Positions 63,771 to 64,000 of a DNA stretch of 64,000 nucleotides are shown one piece after another. The stretch comes from Mixta calida (GTDB lineage: Bacteria; Pseudomonadota; Gammaproteobacteria; Enterobacterales; Enterobacteriaceae), in the NCBI RefSeq assembly GCF_002953215.1, contig NZ_CP026378.1:2152540-2216539 (forward strand), given 5' to 3'. The number at the start of each line of letters is the position of its first letter. The stretch's first letter is position 1. The notes under the pieces were generated by a model. That model saw only the letters and a program-made list of their open reading frames with translations, searched no databases and was not told the origin of the DNA. The translations under genes were made by a program, and so were the position numbers.

Positions 63771-63805
63771 AAATGACCGGCCAGAGAAATGGCCGGTCAT
63801 TTTAT
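63771..63805. terminator. Bidirectional terminator hairpin
   Basis: AAATGACCGGCC-AGAGAAAT-GGCCGGTCATTT is a perfect 12 bp stem, 18 bp past the chemoreceptor stop. T-rich sequence follows on the plus side; on the minus side the T-run is short. Confidence 0.75.
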
Positions 63806-63822
63806 TATATAATTTCCTGGGG

Positions 63823-64000
63823 TTAAAACGCTTCCCAGCTATCCATCTGCGCCGTCGCCTGTACCGGTTTGTTGCGCGGCGCTGTCGGCTTCACGCTGGC
63901 TGGCCGCGCGGATACGGCGCCCGCATCGATGCGGAAGGTGGCGACCGTCTGGTTGAGATGCTGCGCCTGTTCCTGCAACAGGCTGGCGGCAGAAGAGGAC
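63823..64000 (-). CDS. Methyl-accepting chemotaxis protein, C-terminal end (partial)
   Basis: The last 58 residues of a chemoreceptor; the rest lies beyond the right edge. SSSAASLLQEQAQHLNQTVA and TFRID are the end of the signalling coiled coil (AAxLxEQAxxLxxxVxxF is the MCP hallmark). A proline- and alanine-rich linker leads to the terminal pentapeptide SWEAF, which resembles the NWETF tether of Tar and Tsr that recruits CheR and CheB. The sensor domain and ligand cannot be known here. Confidence 0.88.
   Translation of the reverse strand, partial: SSSAASLLQEQAQHLNQTVATFRIDAGAVSARPASVKPTAPRNKPVQATAQMDSWEAF

Noticed and set aside
1-64000. Transfer RNA, ribosomal RNA, CRISPR array, insertion sequence or prophage
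   Set aside because: No cloverleaf, rRNA segment, regular direct repeats, transposase or phage structural gene was seen on either strand.

Overview
The window is chromosomal DNA from an enterobacterium at the replication terminus. By family resemblance I infer an Erwiniaceae-like member of the Enterobacterales (Mixta or Pantoea type); the species cannot be fixed from the sequence alone. Three independent signals mark the terminus. A tus gene runs off the left edge, with a Ter site in its promoter (487-509). A dif recombination site that matches the E. coli dif base for base lies at 34410-34437. Two FtsK-orienting octamers (26193 on +, 43042 on -) both point at dif. The Ter site faces so as to stop forks that come from the right, that is, forks that have already passed dif.

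From 0 to 25 kb the backbone follows the E. coli terminus order: tus, ynfM/ynfL, mlc, bioD2 (ynfK), ynfD/ynfB/ynfA, ydfG, dcp, glsB. Several blocks lie between these genes: the osmVWXY osmoprotectant ABC operon, a DHA2 efflux pump, and a guanine/xanthine catabolism operon (guaD-xdhABC) preceded by a good sigma-54 promoter match. A chromosomal class A beta-lactamase and an HpxO-type urate hydroxylase lie between dcp and glsB. Together guaD, xdhABC and hpxO convert guanine to xanthine, urate and 5-hydroxyisourate, and the sigma-54 signal suggests use as a nitrogen source.

From 25 to 33.5 kb are a PRISE-like reductase with its LysR regulator, a NicO-family nickel/cobalt exporter, an orphan MetQ/NlpA lipoprotein under a triple MetJ box, and the tctCBA / tctDE tricarboxylate uptake system with its two-component regulator. 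From 33.5 to 35.4 kb is an AT-richer island centred on dif. It holds a membrane protein paired with a DUF1493-like protein, a WapI-like immunity protein with no visible toxin, and an unassigned ORF remnant.

From 35.4 to 43 kb are an LLM flavin oxidoreductase, tyrP with a TyrR-like box, two short-chain dehydrogenases divergent from an AraC-type regulator, a nitroreductase and a metallo-beta-lactamase-fold hydrolase. A gene-free gap then holds an orphan intrinsic terminator that may end a small RNA. From 43 to 51.5 kb is the respiratory nitrate reductase operon narK-narGHJI, in which narG is broken by a one-base frameshift near its 3' end. From 51.5 kb to the end are a flavin-reductase-like protein, a large autotransporter with an N-terminal HExxH protease-like domain, a PQQ membrane dehydrogenase of the glucose/quinate/shikimate family, and the hosA / ecdBCD hydroxyarylic acid decarboxylase locus with operator-like palindromes and an adjacent MFS transporter. 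A small secreted protein of unknown function and the 3' end of a methyl-accepting chemotaxis protein close the window.
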